56,957 nucleotides of DNA from an uncultured Granulosicoccaceae bacterium. Lineage in GTDB: Bacteria; Pseudomonadota; Gammaproteobacteria; Granulosicoccales; Granulosicoccaceae. Under the pieces are notes generated by a model. That model was given only the letters and a program-made list of their open reading frames with translations, did no database searches and had not been told where the DNA came from. The stretch covers positions 1-56,957 of the forward strand of contig CALDUO010000112.1 of assembly GCA_937923745.1 (NCBI GenBank), read 5' to 3'. The position numbers and the translations under genes are program-made. Shown piece by piece: positions 44,391 to 52,798 of this stretch (its first letter is position 1; every line of letters begins with the position of its first letter).

Positions 44391-45758
44391 TCAGGCGACT
44401 TGCTCGTTGGGGTACTTTTCAGCCGCTTCGACGCCGTTTTGCGCAGTCACAAAAATGCGACCGGACTCATCCGGTACCTGCCAGGGTCGGCGGACGCCAC
44501 CAATGGCTTCTGCACACGCCAACCCGGACTGCACCGCGTCTTCATGAAATCCCGACCCCATCCAAGCGCCACAGAACCAGGTGTTACGACGCCCCTGGAG
44601 GTTCCACACCTGCTGTTGCGCCTCCCACGTCGCAGCGTTAAACACCGGATGCTCGTACACGCACGTGCGCAGGATGCTGTCTGGTTGCGGTGATTTGCCG
44701 GGATTCAGTGAGACAATGTAATCGGTTTGAGTGTCCAGGTTCTGCAAGCTGTTCATCCAATAACTGACCGATGGGCGCTGATCGGATGCGCCGTCTGAGT
44801 CAATATAGTTCCAGCTTGCCCACGCACGACGACGGCGCGGTAACAAGCTGGTATCTGTGTGCAATATGGCGAGATTCTGGCTGTAGGCAAACGGTGACAA
44901 TAATTGTTTTTCCATGGCATCGGCGTCGTCGAGCAACGCGAGCGTTTGATCGGCGTGAGTCGCAAACACCACATGATCAAAGGTCGAACTGCTGCCGCAG
45001 CGACACTCAACAACGACCTGCTCACCCGATCGGATGACTCGCTGTACGATCGAACTTGTAGCAATCGTGTGTCCTGCCAGCGCTTTCTCAACCTCGGCAA
45101 CGTACCGCTGACTACCGCCGGTAACCGTGCGCCATTGAGGCCGATTGCCAATCTGCAATAGCCCGTGGTTATTACAAAACCTCAAAAAGGCTGCCGCCGG
45201 ATAATCAAGCATTGCCGCTGGCGATGTTGACCAGATAGCAGCGCCGAACGGTAACAAATGATCTCGGATAAAGTCATCACCATAGCCGCCAGCCTTGAGT
45301 AAGTCGCCGAGAGAGACCGAGCTATCAGGTAACGCGTCTTGATCGGTGTCCTTATAAAACCGCATTAAATCACGCACCATGCGCCAAAACCTTGGCTTTA
45401 GCACGTTTGTCGGTTGTGCAAACAGCTCACTGAGCTTGCCGCCTTTGTATTCGAAGCCGCCGTTGTCGGTGGACACTGCGAACGACATGGACGTCTCTTC
45501 GGTGGCCACGCCAAGGTGCTCGAACCACGCGGTCAGGTTGGGATAGTTAAGTTCGTTGTAAACAATGAAACCGGTGTCGATCGCGAGCGAATCGGTCCGG
45601 CCGGGCTCCTCGACAGTCGCGGTGTGAGCATGTCCGCCCAGTCGATCATCTTTTTCGAACAGTGTTACCTCGTAGCGTTGGGCAAGTAGCCATGCGGCTG
45701 ACAAACCGGCAGCTCCGCTGCCGATGATGGCAACTTTGGACTTTCTGTTCTCGGACAT
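44391..45758 (-). CDS. FAD-dependent amine-oxidase-family protein of the CFA/DUF1365 cluster
   Basis: A 455-residue flavoprotein. The dinucleotide motif KVAIIGSGAAGLSAAWLLAQ (residues 9-28) and LFEKDDRLGGHAHT bind FAD. IDTGFIVYNELNYPNLTAWF and TWFCGAWMGSGFHEDAVQSG near the C terminus are typical of the subgroup linked with DUF1365 and CFA synthase. In Rhodobacter the counterpart is a desaturase-like step of fatty-acid modification (from general knowledge). First gene of the minus-strand operon; a TGATCC-type promoter candidate lies 38-63 bases upstream, facing away from the sigma-factor gene. Confidence 0.9.
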   Translation of the reverse strand: MSENRKSKVAIIGSGAAGLSAAWLLAQRYEVTLFEKDDRLGGHAHTATVEEPGRTDSLAIDTGFIVYNELNYPNLTAWFEHLGVATEETSMSFAVSTDNGGFEYKGGKLSELFAQPTNVLKPRFWRMVRDLMRFYKDTDQDALPDSSVSLGDLLKAGGYGDDFIRDHLLPFGAAIWSTSPAAMLDYPAAAFLRFCNNHGLLQIGNRPQWRTVTGGSQRYVAEVEKALAGHTIATSSIVQRVIRSGEQVVVECRCGSSSTFDHVVFATHADQTLALLDDADAMEKQLLSPFAYSQNLAILHTDTSLLPRRRRAWASWNYIDSDGASDQRPSVSYWMNSLQNLDTQTDYIVSLNPGKSPQPDSILRTCVYEHPVFNAATWEAQQQVWNLQGRRNTWFCGAWMGSGFHEDAVQSGLACAEAIGGVRRPWQVPDESGRIFVTAQNGVEAAEKYPNEQVA

Positions 45759-45795
45759 AGATTATCAACAGGGTTGTGGTTGGACTCTCGTTGGC

Positions 45796-45821
45796 TACGT
45801 CCGGCAATAAGGGCCGGATCA
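45796..45821 (-). promoter_or_regulatory. Candidate RpoE (ECF11-type) promoter for the FAD/DUF1365/CFA operon
   Basis: On the minus strand TGATCC (45821-45816) is followed after 18 bases by TAG (45797-45795), which fits the TGATC-type -35 of RpoE-ChrR promoters. Transcription would begin about 30 bases before the FAD gene ATG. The -10 element is weak. No equally good TGATC site is seen on the plus strand for the sigma gene itself; there a TATAAT lies at 45978-45983. Confidence 0.5.
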
Positions 45822-45989
45822 TCGCCAACGGGCGCAGGACAAAAACCTCAAGCGCGTGGCTGATACCGACTGGACTGTGCTTTCGTCTGCGAAAGGCTCA
45901 TCGGTGCATGACCGGGTTCGCACAAATTCACTCAGGGGGAAATCCAGCTCGCGGATTCATTCGTAACGTCTATCCAGTATAATAAGACA

Positions 45990-46613
45990 ATGTTGAACGT
46001 AAAGTCGCCAAAAACCAAACAAAGCGCCGACGAGAAGACCGACCGGGAGCATAAACTGCACCTGGGACGTCAACTCGTGGCGGTAGGCTTACATAGAGAC
46101 CGTCAGGCCTTTACAGAAGTCTACGACTATTATGCGGGTCGGGTTAAATCGTTTTTGCTCGGTAAAGGCATGAACGAAGACACGGCAGAAGAGCTGATGC
46201 AGGAAATCATGCTCATCGTCTGGCGCCGGGCTGAGAGCTATGACCCGTCAAAGGCCGCCGCCAGTACCTGGATTTTCACCATTGCGAGAAACCGGCGTAT
46301 TGACTACCTGCGAGGCAACTCGCGCATCGAGGTCGAACTCGACGACGAACTGCTGGAGTCCGAGACACCCGAGCGTGATCAAGCGCAACTGGTGCTCGAC
46401 GCTCAAAATGCAAAACGGCTGGAACAGGCGATAGAGGCTCTTCCGATAGAGCAACGGCAGGTTTTGCACCTGTCTTATTTTAGGGGAAAATCCCACGGAG
46501 CCATTGCCGCTTGGCTTGACCTTCCGGTGGGAACAGTTAAATCCAGAATCAGACTAGCCACTCAGAGCGTGAGGGCACAACTGATCGACACCGACAGAGA
46601 CGACATTTTATGA
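45990..46613 (+). CDS. rpoE: ECF sigma factor, RpoE type paired with ChrR
   Basis: A 207-residue ECF sigma factor. Region 2: YDYYAGRVKSFLLGKGMNEDTAEELMQEIML with the -10-binding WTFT-like stretch AASTWIFTIARNRRIDYLR. Region 4: ALPIEQRQVLHLSYFRGKSHGAIAAWLDLPVGTVKSRI. It overlaps its anti-sigma gene by 4 bp (ATGA). A TATAAT box ends only 6 bases before the ATG, so the main transcript may be leaderless or start further upstream. In Rhodobacter this pair responds to singlet oxygen; the same is inferred here. Confidence 0.92.
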   Translation: MLNVKSPKTKQSADEKTDREHKLHLGRQLVAVGLHRDRQAFTEVYDYYAGRVKSFLLGKGMNEDTAEELMQEIMLIVWRRAESYDPSKAAASTWIFTIARNRRIDYLRGNSRIEVELDDELLESETPERDQAQLVLDAQNAKRLEQAIEALPIEQRQVLHLSYFRGKSHGAIAAWLDLPVGTVKSRIRLATQSVRAQLIDTDRDDIL

Positions 46614-47287
46614 CCGCTATTTCTCATCACATTAGCGACGAAACGCTGCAGGATTACGCAGCAGGCACGCTAAACCACGAACTTGAAGTGGTTATTGCGT
46701 GCCACCTAACGCTGTGCCCGGCTTGCCGTTCCCGGTCTGCCATGGCCGAGGCTTTCGGCGGTGCCGAGCTTAGCGGCTGTACCCCATCGCCCACCACCAC
46801 CAGCGCTGCCGACCTTCTGAATCGGCTTGACGACGCCGCCGACTCGTACTCGACAGAGCCGCCAGAGTCGACAAAACCTGTAGTCTCCGGCGACGGCATC
46901 AATCAGGTACCCATGCCCCTTCAAAGACTGCTCCCAACCACACTCGATAAGCTCGAATGGAAGCGGCTGGCCCCGGGTATCAAACAACACAACCTGTCAG
47001 ACCGACATCGCAAAGAAGGTGCGTTTAAATTACTCAACCTGTCACCTGGCGTTGTGCTGAGTAAGCACACCCACCACGACCGTGAGCTAACACTGGTGTT
47101 ACAGGGGTCGTACCAAGATGAAATTGGCCGATTCAAGGCAGGCGATATCGCAGATTTCGGCGACGACGTGATGCACCAGCCGGTGGTCGACACCGACAAA
47201 CCCTGTATTGCGCTGATAGCAACCATGTCACCGGTCAGATACAGCGGCATGTTTGGACGCATCATTCAGCCGTTCGTGGGAATATAA
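46610..47287 (+). CDS. chrR: ChrR-type anti-sigma factor
   Basis: A 225-residue zinc anti-sigma factor. The N-terminal domain binding RpoE has H6/H7, H32, C36 and C39 (ISHHISDETLQDYAAG, ACHLTLCPACRS), the zinc set of ChrR. The C-terminal cupin domain (about 120-225) contains LSPGVVLSKHTHHDRELTLVLQG and DDVMHQPVVD, with the expected His/Glu/His metal ligands. A variable Ser/Thr-rich linker lies between. A damaged cupin releases the sigma factor under oxidative stress. The operon is closed by the terminator at 47355-47384. Confidence 0.93.
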   Translation: MTAISHHISDETLQDYAAGTLNHELEVVIACHLTLCPACRSRSAMAEAFGGAELSGCTPSPTTTSAADLLNRLDDAADSYSTEPPESTKPVVSGDGINQVPMPLQRLLPTTLDKLEWKRLAPGIKQHNLSDRHRKEGAFKLLNLSPGVVLSKHTHHDRELTLVLQGSYQDEIGRFKAGDIADFGDDVMHQPVVDTDKPCIALIATMSPVRYSGMFGRIIQPFVGI

Positions 47288-47650
47288 GGCGAAAGGCTGA
47301 ACCAAGCGACTCCTTCAAAATACTACACCGTCAAAATACTACTGGCAAAATTACAGAGACGTCGCGTTGATCGGCGTCTCTTTTGCCACATCACCTCTGC
47401 AGCACAAGCCTGCCGGTACACGTGTCAAACCACACCGTCATCGGCAAGCCCTGCTCACCCGCTTTCCATAACCCACCATCCATTCACACCATCCATTCAC
47501 ATCATCTCTACTGGATTCCGACAACCCTCCGGCAGGTATAGACGCGCAGTCATGGGCTCAGCACTGTTAAACTACCGGCGCTGACCATTCTCGGTCGTAT
47601 CACCCCGACACCGACACACCATCGCTGTCTCATAATCCGGAGCTTTCGTT
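47288..47650. other. Gap after chrR
   Basis: 363 bp. It holds the chrR terminator at 47355-47384, a short repeat TCAAAATACTAC twice (near 47315-47343), and two copies of ACCATCCATTCAC near 47468-47500. The right part must contain the promoter of the DUF4442 gene; no clear -35/-10 stands out. No gene. Confidence 0.5.
47355..47384 (+). terminator. Rho-independent terminator of rpoE-chrR
   Basis: AGAGACG (47355-47361) pairs with CGTCTCT (47375-47381), extended by TCG/CGA-like inner pairing, and is followed by TTTT. A modest but standard terminator 68 bp after chrR. Confidence 0.7.
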
Positions 47651-48148
47651 GTGGCCAAGCGCTCACCCACCGCCCTGATGTTACCCAGCTGGCAAAAACT
47701 ATCACGCCTCCCGGCCGGTCGCTGGATCTTCAGTCGCCTCGTTGGCGTTGTTATTCCTTACACAGGCTCTGTGCGCGCTGACGTGCTGTCGCTGGCACCG
47801 GGACACGCTATCGTGGGCATGAAAGATCGCCGCCGCGTCCGTAACCACCTGAACTCAGTTCACGCGATCGCGCTGGCTAATCTTGCGGAATACACCACCG
47901 GCCTTGCAACGCTGTCAGGCATGCCAGAGGATGCAAGGGCTATTTTGGTCGGGCTGAATATTCGGTACGAGAGCAAAGCACGGGGTCTGATTACTGCAGA
48001 ATGCACGGCACCCGTACCAACATCCAATGAGCGTTGTGACTATCATGTGTCCGTCGTTCTAACAGACAGTAGTGGCGTGACGGTCGCGACCGCAGACGCA
48101 CACTGGCTGGTTGGACCGGTCAAAACCTCTGACGGAGATAACACATGA
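47651..48148 (+). CDS. DUF4442 hotdog-fold protein
   Basis: A 165-residue protein, start GTG 47651. It has the DUF4442 pattern: a first helix segment RLPAGRWIFSRLVGVVIPYTGSV, then GHAIVGMKDRRRVRNHLNSVHAIALANLAEYTTGLA, where the HLNSVHAIALANL helix is the hotdog-fold active helix, and a final strand VTVATADAHWLVG. Probably an acyl-CoA thioesterase-like enzyme; substrate unknown. It overlaps the next gene by 4 bp (ATGA), so the two are translated together. Confidence 0.85.
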   Translation: MAKRSPTALMLPSWQKLSRLPAGRWIFSRLVGVVIPYTGSVRADVLSLAPGHAIVGMKDRRRVRNHLNSVHAIALANLAEYTTGLATLSGMPEDARAILVGLNIRYESKARGLITAECTAPVPTSNERCDYHVSVVLTDSSGVTVATADAHWLVGPVKTSDGDNT

Positions 48149-49110
48149 CTGCTGCCACCGAATTCACCCGCCAACTGGGCATCGAACACCCGGTCATCGG
48201 CGGGGCGATGTATCCGTGCAGTAACCCTGAGCTGGTCGCCGCAGTATCCGAGGCAGGCGGCATCGGCATTATTCAACCAATGAGTCTGACGTATGTCCAT
48301 GGGTACGATTTTGAAAACGGCGTGCAACACATTCGCAGCCTGACCAACAAACCCGTAGGCCTCAATCTGATACTGGAGACCAGCTCAAAAGTCTATATGG
48401 AACGATCACGGCAATGGGCGCACGCCGCAGCAAAACTCGGTGTCAAATTTTTTGTCACCGCACTCGGTGATCCGCGTGAAATGGTAGAACTGGCCCACCG
48501 TCACGGCATTGTGGTGTACCACGACGTCACCAACCTTAAACATGCTCAAAAAGCCTTTGATGCCGGTGTCGATGGATTTATTTGTGTTAACAACCAAGCG
48601 GGCGGACATGCAGGCGACATGACGCCGCAAGCACTCTTCGACGCAATAGCGCCACTTGGCAAGCCGGTTATTTGTGCAGGTGGCATTGGTGACTCGCACG
48701 GTATGCAACAGGCATTGAGCCTTGGCTATGCAGGCGTACAACTTGGCTCAAGATTTATTGCCAGCGACGAATGTTCGGCACATGACGACTACAAGGCTGC
48801 TATCGTCGAAGCAAAAGCTGAAGATATCGTACTCACCGAAAAACTCACCGGCGTCCCTGTTGCCGTCATTAAAACTCCGTACATAGAGAGTATCGGTACC
48901 AAGGCTGGTCCGATAGCACGCTGGTTACTGTCAGGCAGACGAACCAAGCACTGGATGCGCACACTCTACACCGTGCAGTCTGTGTGGAAATTAAAAAAAG
49001 CCAGTGTGTCGGGTTCAGGTTACAAGGACTATTGGCAGGCGGGCAAAAGTGCGGGCCGCATAAACGCGATAAAACCGGTCGCCGCCATCATGCGCGAGCT
49101 GTGTCAATAA
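48145..49110 (+). CDS. Nitronate monooxygenase (2-nitropropane dioxygenase) family FMN protein
   Basis: A 321-residue TIM-barrel FMN enzyme. IEHPVIGGAMYPCSNPELVAAV at the N terminus, GVDGFICVNNQAGGHAGD (the GGHxG catalytic-histidine motif, here QAGGHAGD), KPVICAGGIGDSHGMQQAL and GYAGVQLGSRFIASDEC (phosphate-binding) all fit. The family also includes enoyl-ACP reductase FabK-like enzymes, so the reaction is not fixed. With the thioesterase-like DUF4442 gene it suggests acyl or fatty-acid chemistry. Confidence 0.87.
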   Translation: MTAATEFTRQLGIEHPVIGGAMYPCSNPELVAAVSEAGGIGIIQPMSLTYVHGYDFENGVQHIRSLTNKPVGLNLILETSSKVYMERSRQWAHAAAKLGVKFFVTALGDPREMVELAHRHGIVVYHDVTNLKHAQKAFDAGVDGFICVNNQAGGHAGDMTPQALFDAIAPLGKPVICAGGIGDSHGMQQALSLGYAGVQLGSRFIASDECSAHDDYKAAIVEAKAEDIVLTEKLTGVPVAVIKTPYIESIGTKAGPIARWLLSGRRTKHWMRTLYTVQSVWKLKKASVSGSGYKDYWQAGKSAGRINAIKPVAAIMRELCQ

Positions 49111-49129
49111 CGACACGATCGAGCCATCA

Positions 49130-49525
49130 TCAGACGCCCAGTGATTGAGATTGAGTGTATACCCACCAAACGATGCCGATATAAGTTAAGTGGTGCAACG
49201 CCTGGTCAATGCCAAAGAACCACCAAAATCGCTTATGTTGTGTGGTCAGTTTTTCCCTGACTACCACTGATGCTTTACACCAGTCGATAAAATGGTGGAT
49301 CACGCCCTCGATCACGGAGACCAACAAAATTGCAACAAGACCCTGTCCACAGACAAGCAATACCGCGAAGGTTAGTGCTGCATGAACAGCAGCATGGAGT
49401 ATTCCACCACGGCCGCTGTATTGGCTCTTGGTAGAAAACCAGCTCTCGGGCTGGATAATGAAGTCTGCTATCAGATGCTTAATTTGTAACAGCACCAAGC
49501 AGGTTAATACGGCAGTTATGCTCAT
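49130..49525 (-). CDS. DUF3307 membrane protein
   Basis: A 131-residue protein from ATG 49525 (a start at 49561 adds 12 residues). It has three or four hydrophobic helices: VLTCLVLLQIKHLIADFIIQP, AVHAALTFAVLLVCGQGLVAILLVSVIEGVIHHFIDWCK and HHLTYIGIVWWVY. HLIADF and EGVIHHFIDWCK are the DUF3307 signature with buried histidines and acids. Function unknown. It ends 19 bp from the convergent nitronate monooxygenase-family gene. Confidence 0.85.
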   Translation of the reverse strand: MSITAVLTCLVLLQIKHLIADFIIQPESWFSTKSQYSGRGGILHAAVHAALTFAVLLVCGQGLVAILLVSVIEGVIHHFIDWCKASVVVREKLTTQHKRFWWFFGIDQALHHLTYIGIVWWVYTQSQSLGV

Positions 49526-49716
49526 GCTCAATTCCCTTGTGAACCACTCCGTTGTCGCCACAGCGATAGCAACATGTCAGGTTGCACACTCATTCGATCG
49601 GACTTACGCTCTACCCTCGTCGTTATACTTCCCGCTGAGCAGGTTTTACTTCCGTACAACGGGTTGTAAAATAACCAGACAACCTTGAGGCTTTTGTTGT
49701 TCCTGTTTTACTTGTT

Positions 49717-49978
49717 CTAATGATTACCAATGCGTAAAGCGGAGCATCGGGATCTGTTTTGTGTAAAAACTACACTCGGCAGAGTTTTGTTAATACCCCA
49801 CATAACCCTGGCCATAACCTTGGCCATGTTTTGGCCATAACAGGGCATGTACCAAGCTATTTTATACAGCCAGCCTGTTAAAACCAGCCCAAAATACAAC
49901 CCTGATGTACGAAGTTGGTATACGGCCCAACCCAAACATCCTATTAAACCAACAAGCCCGCCATAGACCTGCCACTGT
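49717..49978 (-). pseudogene. Possible remnant of a small membrane protein gene
   Basis: The minus-strand frame reads NGQWQVYGGLVGLIGCLGWA and GLYFGLVLTGWLYKIAWYMP, two plausible membrane helices with aromatic ends, then degenerates into a TGGCCATAAC repeat and stops at 49717. No ATG or GTG occurs before the first helix; TTG at 49935 cuts it. It may be a gene fragment that lost its start, or chance. Confidence 0.25.
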
Positions 49979-50002
49979 CCGTTCTTATATTCACTAATCT
50001 TT

Positions 50003-50062
50003 GAGTCTCACTTGTGCGAGTCTCACTTGTGCGAGTCTCACGTGTGCGCGACTCTTTTGTGC
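50003..50062. repeat. 15-bp tandem repeat, four units
   Basis: GAGTCTCACTTGTGC twice, GAGTCTCACGTGTGC, then GCGACTCTTTTGTGC. Non-coding. Confidence 0.85.
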
Positions 50063-50436
50063 CCGAATCAACGGAACGCGCCCGGTATACCCGTACACCT
50101 TGATGAGTGAATGCAGTGCCGTCTTACAGGCACTTTAAAACTCACTGATTTACGTGTCTACCAAAAATTACCGTTAGATCAGTTGCCACCGGTGTAATAC
50201 CGACTGCGCGTCATATTAATACAACATAGTCTTTCGTCGTAGGCGAACGTAGCAAACACAGGATAAAGAGGCTAACGTAGAATGTGTGTCACAGCTGTCG
50301 TTAGGTTGGGTAACGTGCAGCGTAAACCACGTTCTTTGGCAACCGGATTCAGTCACGCATTAATCAGGCACTATTGTGCAAAGACGGCAGAGTCACCAGT
50401 CTAAGACGGGCTGGACATCACACTGGTTTGCACCTG

Positions 50437-50520
50437 ACCCGCGGCCTGACCCGCGGCCTGACTCGCGGCCTGACCCGCGGCCTGACTCGCGGCCTGACTC
50501 GCGGCCTGACCCGCAGACTG
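50437..50520. repeat. 12-bp tandem repeat, seven units
   Basis: ACCCGCGGCCTG / ACTCGCGGCCTG units alternate six times and end with ACCCGCAGACTG; weaker ACCTG units continue to about 50540. Each unit contains CCGCGG or TCGCGG. No spacers, so not CRISPR. Reading frames across it are artefacts. Confidence 0.88.
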
Positions 50521-50748
50521 ACACCTGACCTGACCTGACCCGAGCCCACAGTACTTGTCTGTCACGTCGCGCATTGTTGTTTGCATTCAATGAGCGCATC
50601 AGCGGATGCAGAGACTACACAGCCGCACATCGGGATACCAGTGATGAAACAATAGTTAACGTAGTAACACGTTGAGGCTGAGTGCCATCAGACCACGGGC
50701 CGTGCGAGTTGAATGCTGTTGTGCAGAGAGACACACGTATTGAAGCGA

Positions 50749-50773
50749 GACAGCAACGCGTCGCGTTGCTGTC
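50749..50773. other. Perfect 25-bp palindrome downstream of rfbB
   Basis: GACAGCAACGCG (50749-50760) is the exact inverse complement of CGCGTTGCTGTC (50762-50773), with one base between. As RNA the inner bases would form the loop. It lies 59 bp past the rfbB stop with no T-run; it could be a terminator-like end or a protein-binding site. Confidence 0.55.
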
Positions 50774-50831
50774 ATGGGACATGATGTTTTGGTGAGACAG
50801 AGCGGCAGCAAAACTCGCCACTCAGCTGGTG

Positions 50832-51938
50832 TTACGCAACTTTATACTGCTGCTCAATCCACTGCTGATAGGTCCCATCCATCACCGAACGCCACCACTG
50901 TTCGTTCGACAGATACCAATCCAGTGTCAGGTTTATACCTTGCTCAAACGATACCTTGGGTTGATACCCAAGCTCTTCGTTGGCGGTGGCAGTATCAATC
51001 GCATAACGAAAATCGTGTCCTGCACGATCCGCCACGTAAGAGATGAGCGAGTTACTCGCGACACCGCCAGCTGCAGGACTTTTGGGAAATCGTCGTCGCA
51101 AAATGTCATCATGGGCGAATCGGGTATCCATGAGCTGACAAATGAGTTGCACAATATCGATGTTGGTCCATTCGTTACAGCCGCCAATGTTGTAGGTCTC
51201 TCCTACCCGGCCTTTTTTCAGTGTCAGGTCAATACCATATGCATGATCGGACACATACAACCAATCGCGAATGTTCTTGCCATCACCGTATATCGGCAAT
51301 GACTGACCGTGAAGAATATTCAGAATAACCAGCGGAATCAGTTTTTCCGGGAAGTGATACGGACCATAATTGTTTGAGCAATTACTGGTGGTCACATTCA
51401 GGCCGTACGTGTGGTGATAGGCACGCACAAAAAAGTCTGATGCGGCTTTACTCGCAGAGTAGGGCGAATTCGGTGCGTATGCAGTTTGTTCGGTAAACGC
51501 GGGATCCTCCGGTGTCAAAGAACCGAAAACTTCATCCGTCGAGACATGGTGAAATCTGTGTTGTACCGGACATCTGCCTTCTGTTATCCATACTTGCCTG
51601 GCTGCTTTCAGCAGGCTGTGCGTACCGATAATGTTGGTTTCTATAAATGCATCGGGACCCGAGATCGACCGATCCACATGGCTCTCTGCCGCAAAGTGCA
51701 CAATGGTATCAATTGACTCTTCGCGCAAGAGAGTCTCGACCAGCGCCGTATCGAGAATATCACCCGAGACAAACCGGAATCCCTCATGCTGTTCGACAGG
51801 TGCGAGGTTGTTGCGGTTACCGGCATAGGTGAGCGCATCCAGAACCACCAAGCGGTCCTCAGGGTACTCGTTAGCCCAGTAGTGCACGAAATTGGCACCG
51901 ATGAAACCAGCCCCTCCGGTGATCAACAGTTTTTTCAT
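50832..51938 (-). CDS. rfbB: dTDP-glucose 4,6-dehydratase
   Basis: A 368-residue extended SDR. KLLITGGAGFIGANFVHYW binds NAD. DAFIETNIIGTHSLLKAAR, VSTDEVFGSLTPEDPAFTEQ and the catalytic YSASKAASDFFVRAYHHTYG (Tyr/Lys) are all present, then NCSNNYGPYHFPEKLIP and GDGKNIRDWLYVSDHAYGID. It makes dTDP-4-keto-6-deoxyglucose. Its ATG overlaps the end of rfbD by 4 bp. It is last in the rfbC-rfbD-rfbB operon. Confidence 0.95.
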   Translation of the reverse strand: MKKLLITGGAGFIGANFVHYWANEYPEDRLVVLDALTYAGNRNNLAPVEQHEGFRFVSGDILDTALVETLLREESIDTIVHFAAESHVDRSISGPDAFIETNIIGTHSLLKAARQVWITEGRCPVQHRFHHVSTDEVFGSLTPEDPAFTEQTAYAPNSPYSASKAASDFFVRAYHHTYGLNVTTSNCSNNYGPYHFPEKLIPLVILNILHGQSLPIYGDGKNIRDWLYVSDHAYGIDLTLKKGRVGETYNIGGCNEWTNIDIVQLICQLMDTRFAHDDILRRRFPKSPAAGGVASNSLISYVADRAGHDFRYAIDTATANEELGYQPKVSFEQGINLTLDWYLSNEQWWRSVMDGTYQQWIEQQYKVA

Positions 51939-52798
51939 CTTAATTCTCTCAACATCTGCTCAAGATCGTGCTGCCAATGAGCAGGAAAATGGTCCAGCGA
52001 CTCAACGGTAGACGTCATATCCATCACGCTAAAAGGCGGTCTTGTCGCCGGTGTCGGATACTGCTCTGATCTTATGGGTTTTATATCAACTGTATTGGTA
52101 AGCAAACTCAGTGCCCTGCCCTGACTATAAATGGCCACAGCGAAGTCATACCAGCTTGCAACCCCGGCACCGGTCCAGTGCATCAGGCCACAGGAGCGCT
52201 TCTCAGCCGCTATCCACAGCGCTCGAGCCAAGCTGTTGGCCCAGGTTGGAGAGCCAACCTGATCAGCGACAATGCCGAGCGAATCACGCTCTGACATCAG
52301 CTTTAGCATGCTTTTGACAAAATTATGACCAAAGGACGAGTACACCCAGGCGGTCCGAACCACCAATCCTGCATCCGGTAGCAGCGATTGTATGTGCTGC
52401 TCTCCGTTGAGTTTGGACTGCCCGTAGACGCTCAGTGGCGCGGTTGCCGCTGAGGGCAAAAACGGTGTGCCATCACCGGGCCCAAACACGAAATCGGTCG
52501 AGACATGGATCAGGTGACAGCCGTGCTCAGCTGCTGCGTCACATAAATGTTTGACGCCGGTATCGTTCACCGCAAAAGCCTGTTCGCTGTCAGATTCTGC
52601 CTTGTCGACGGCCGTGTACGCCGCCGCGTTGATAATCACATCAGGCTTCGCATTACCGACGGTTTGGTTCACTGCCGCGCTGTCGGTGATGTCGAGTCTT
52701 GCACCGGATTCTGCACAGAGCTCCACACCCTCAGGGCAGGTCCGCGTCAGTTCATATTTGAGCTGGCCGCTGGCACCGCCGGTAATCAGTACTCTCAT
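51935..52798 (-). CDS. rfbD: dTDP-4-dehydrorhamnose reductase
   Basis: A 287-residue SDR for the last step to dTDP-L-rhamnose. The cofactor motif reads MRVLITGGASGQLKYELTR, one residue longer than the common GGxGQLG form, so the loop is slightly unusual. INAAAYTAVDKAESD, LIHVSTDFVFGPGDGTP and the catalytic SVYGQSKLNGEQH are present, as are VVRTAWVYSSFGHNFV and VADQVGSPTWANSLA. It overlaps both neighbours by 4 bp. Confidence 0.94.
   Translation of the reverse strand: MRVLITGGASGQLKYELTRTCPEGVELCAESGARLDITDSAAVNQTVGNAKPDVIINAAAYTAVDKAESDSEQAFAVNDTGVKHLCDAAAEHGCHLIHVSTDFVFGPGDGTPFLPSAATAPLSVYGQSKLNGEQHIQSLLPDAGLVVRTAWVYSSFGHNFVKSMLKLMSERDSLGIVADQVGSPTWANSLARALWIAAEKRSCGLMHWTGAGVASWYDFAVAIYSQGRALSLLTNTVDIKPIRSEQYPTPATRPPFSVMDMTSTVESLDHFPAHWQHDLEQMLRELR

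Larger units (their letters stand above)
49526..50831. other. 1.3 kb intergenic region, repeats and a possible decayed ORF
   Basis: It contains a possible vestigial membrane-protein frame (49717-49978, minus), a 15-bp repeat (50003-50062), a 12-bp repeat (50437-50520) and a perfect palindrome (50749-50773). TGGCCATAAC also repeats near 49811-49851. Nothing else resembles a gene, tRNA or known RNA. The rfbB 3' end is at the right. Confidence 0.55.
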
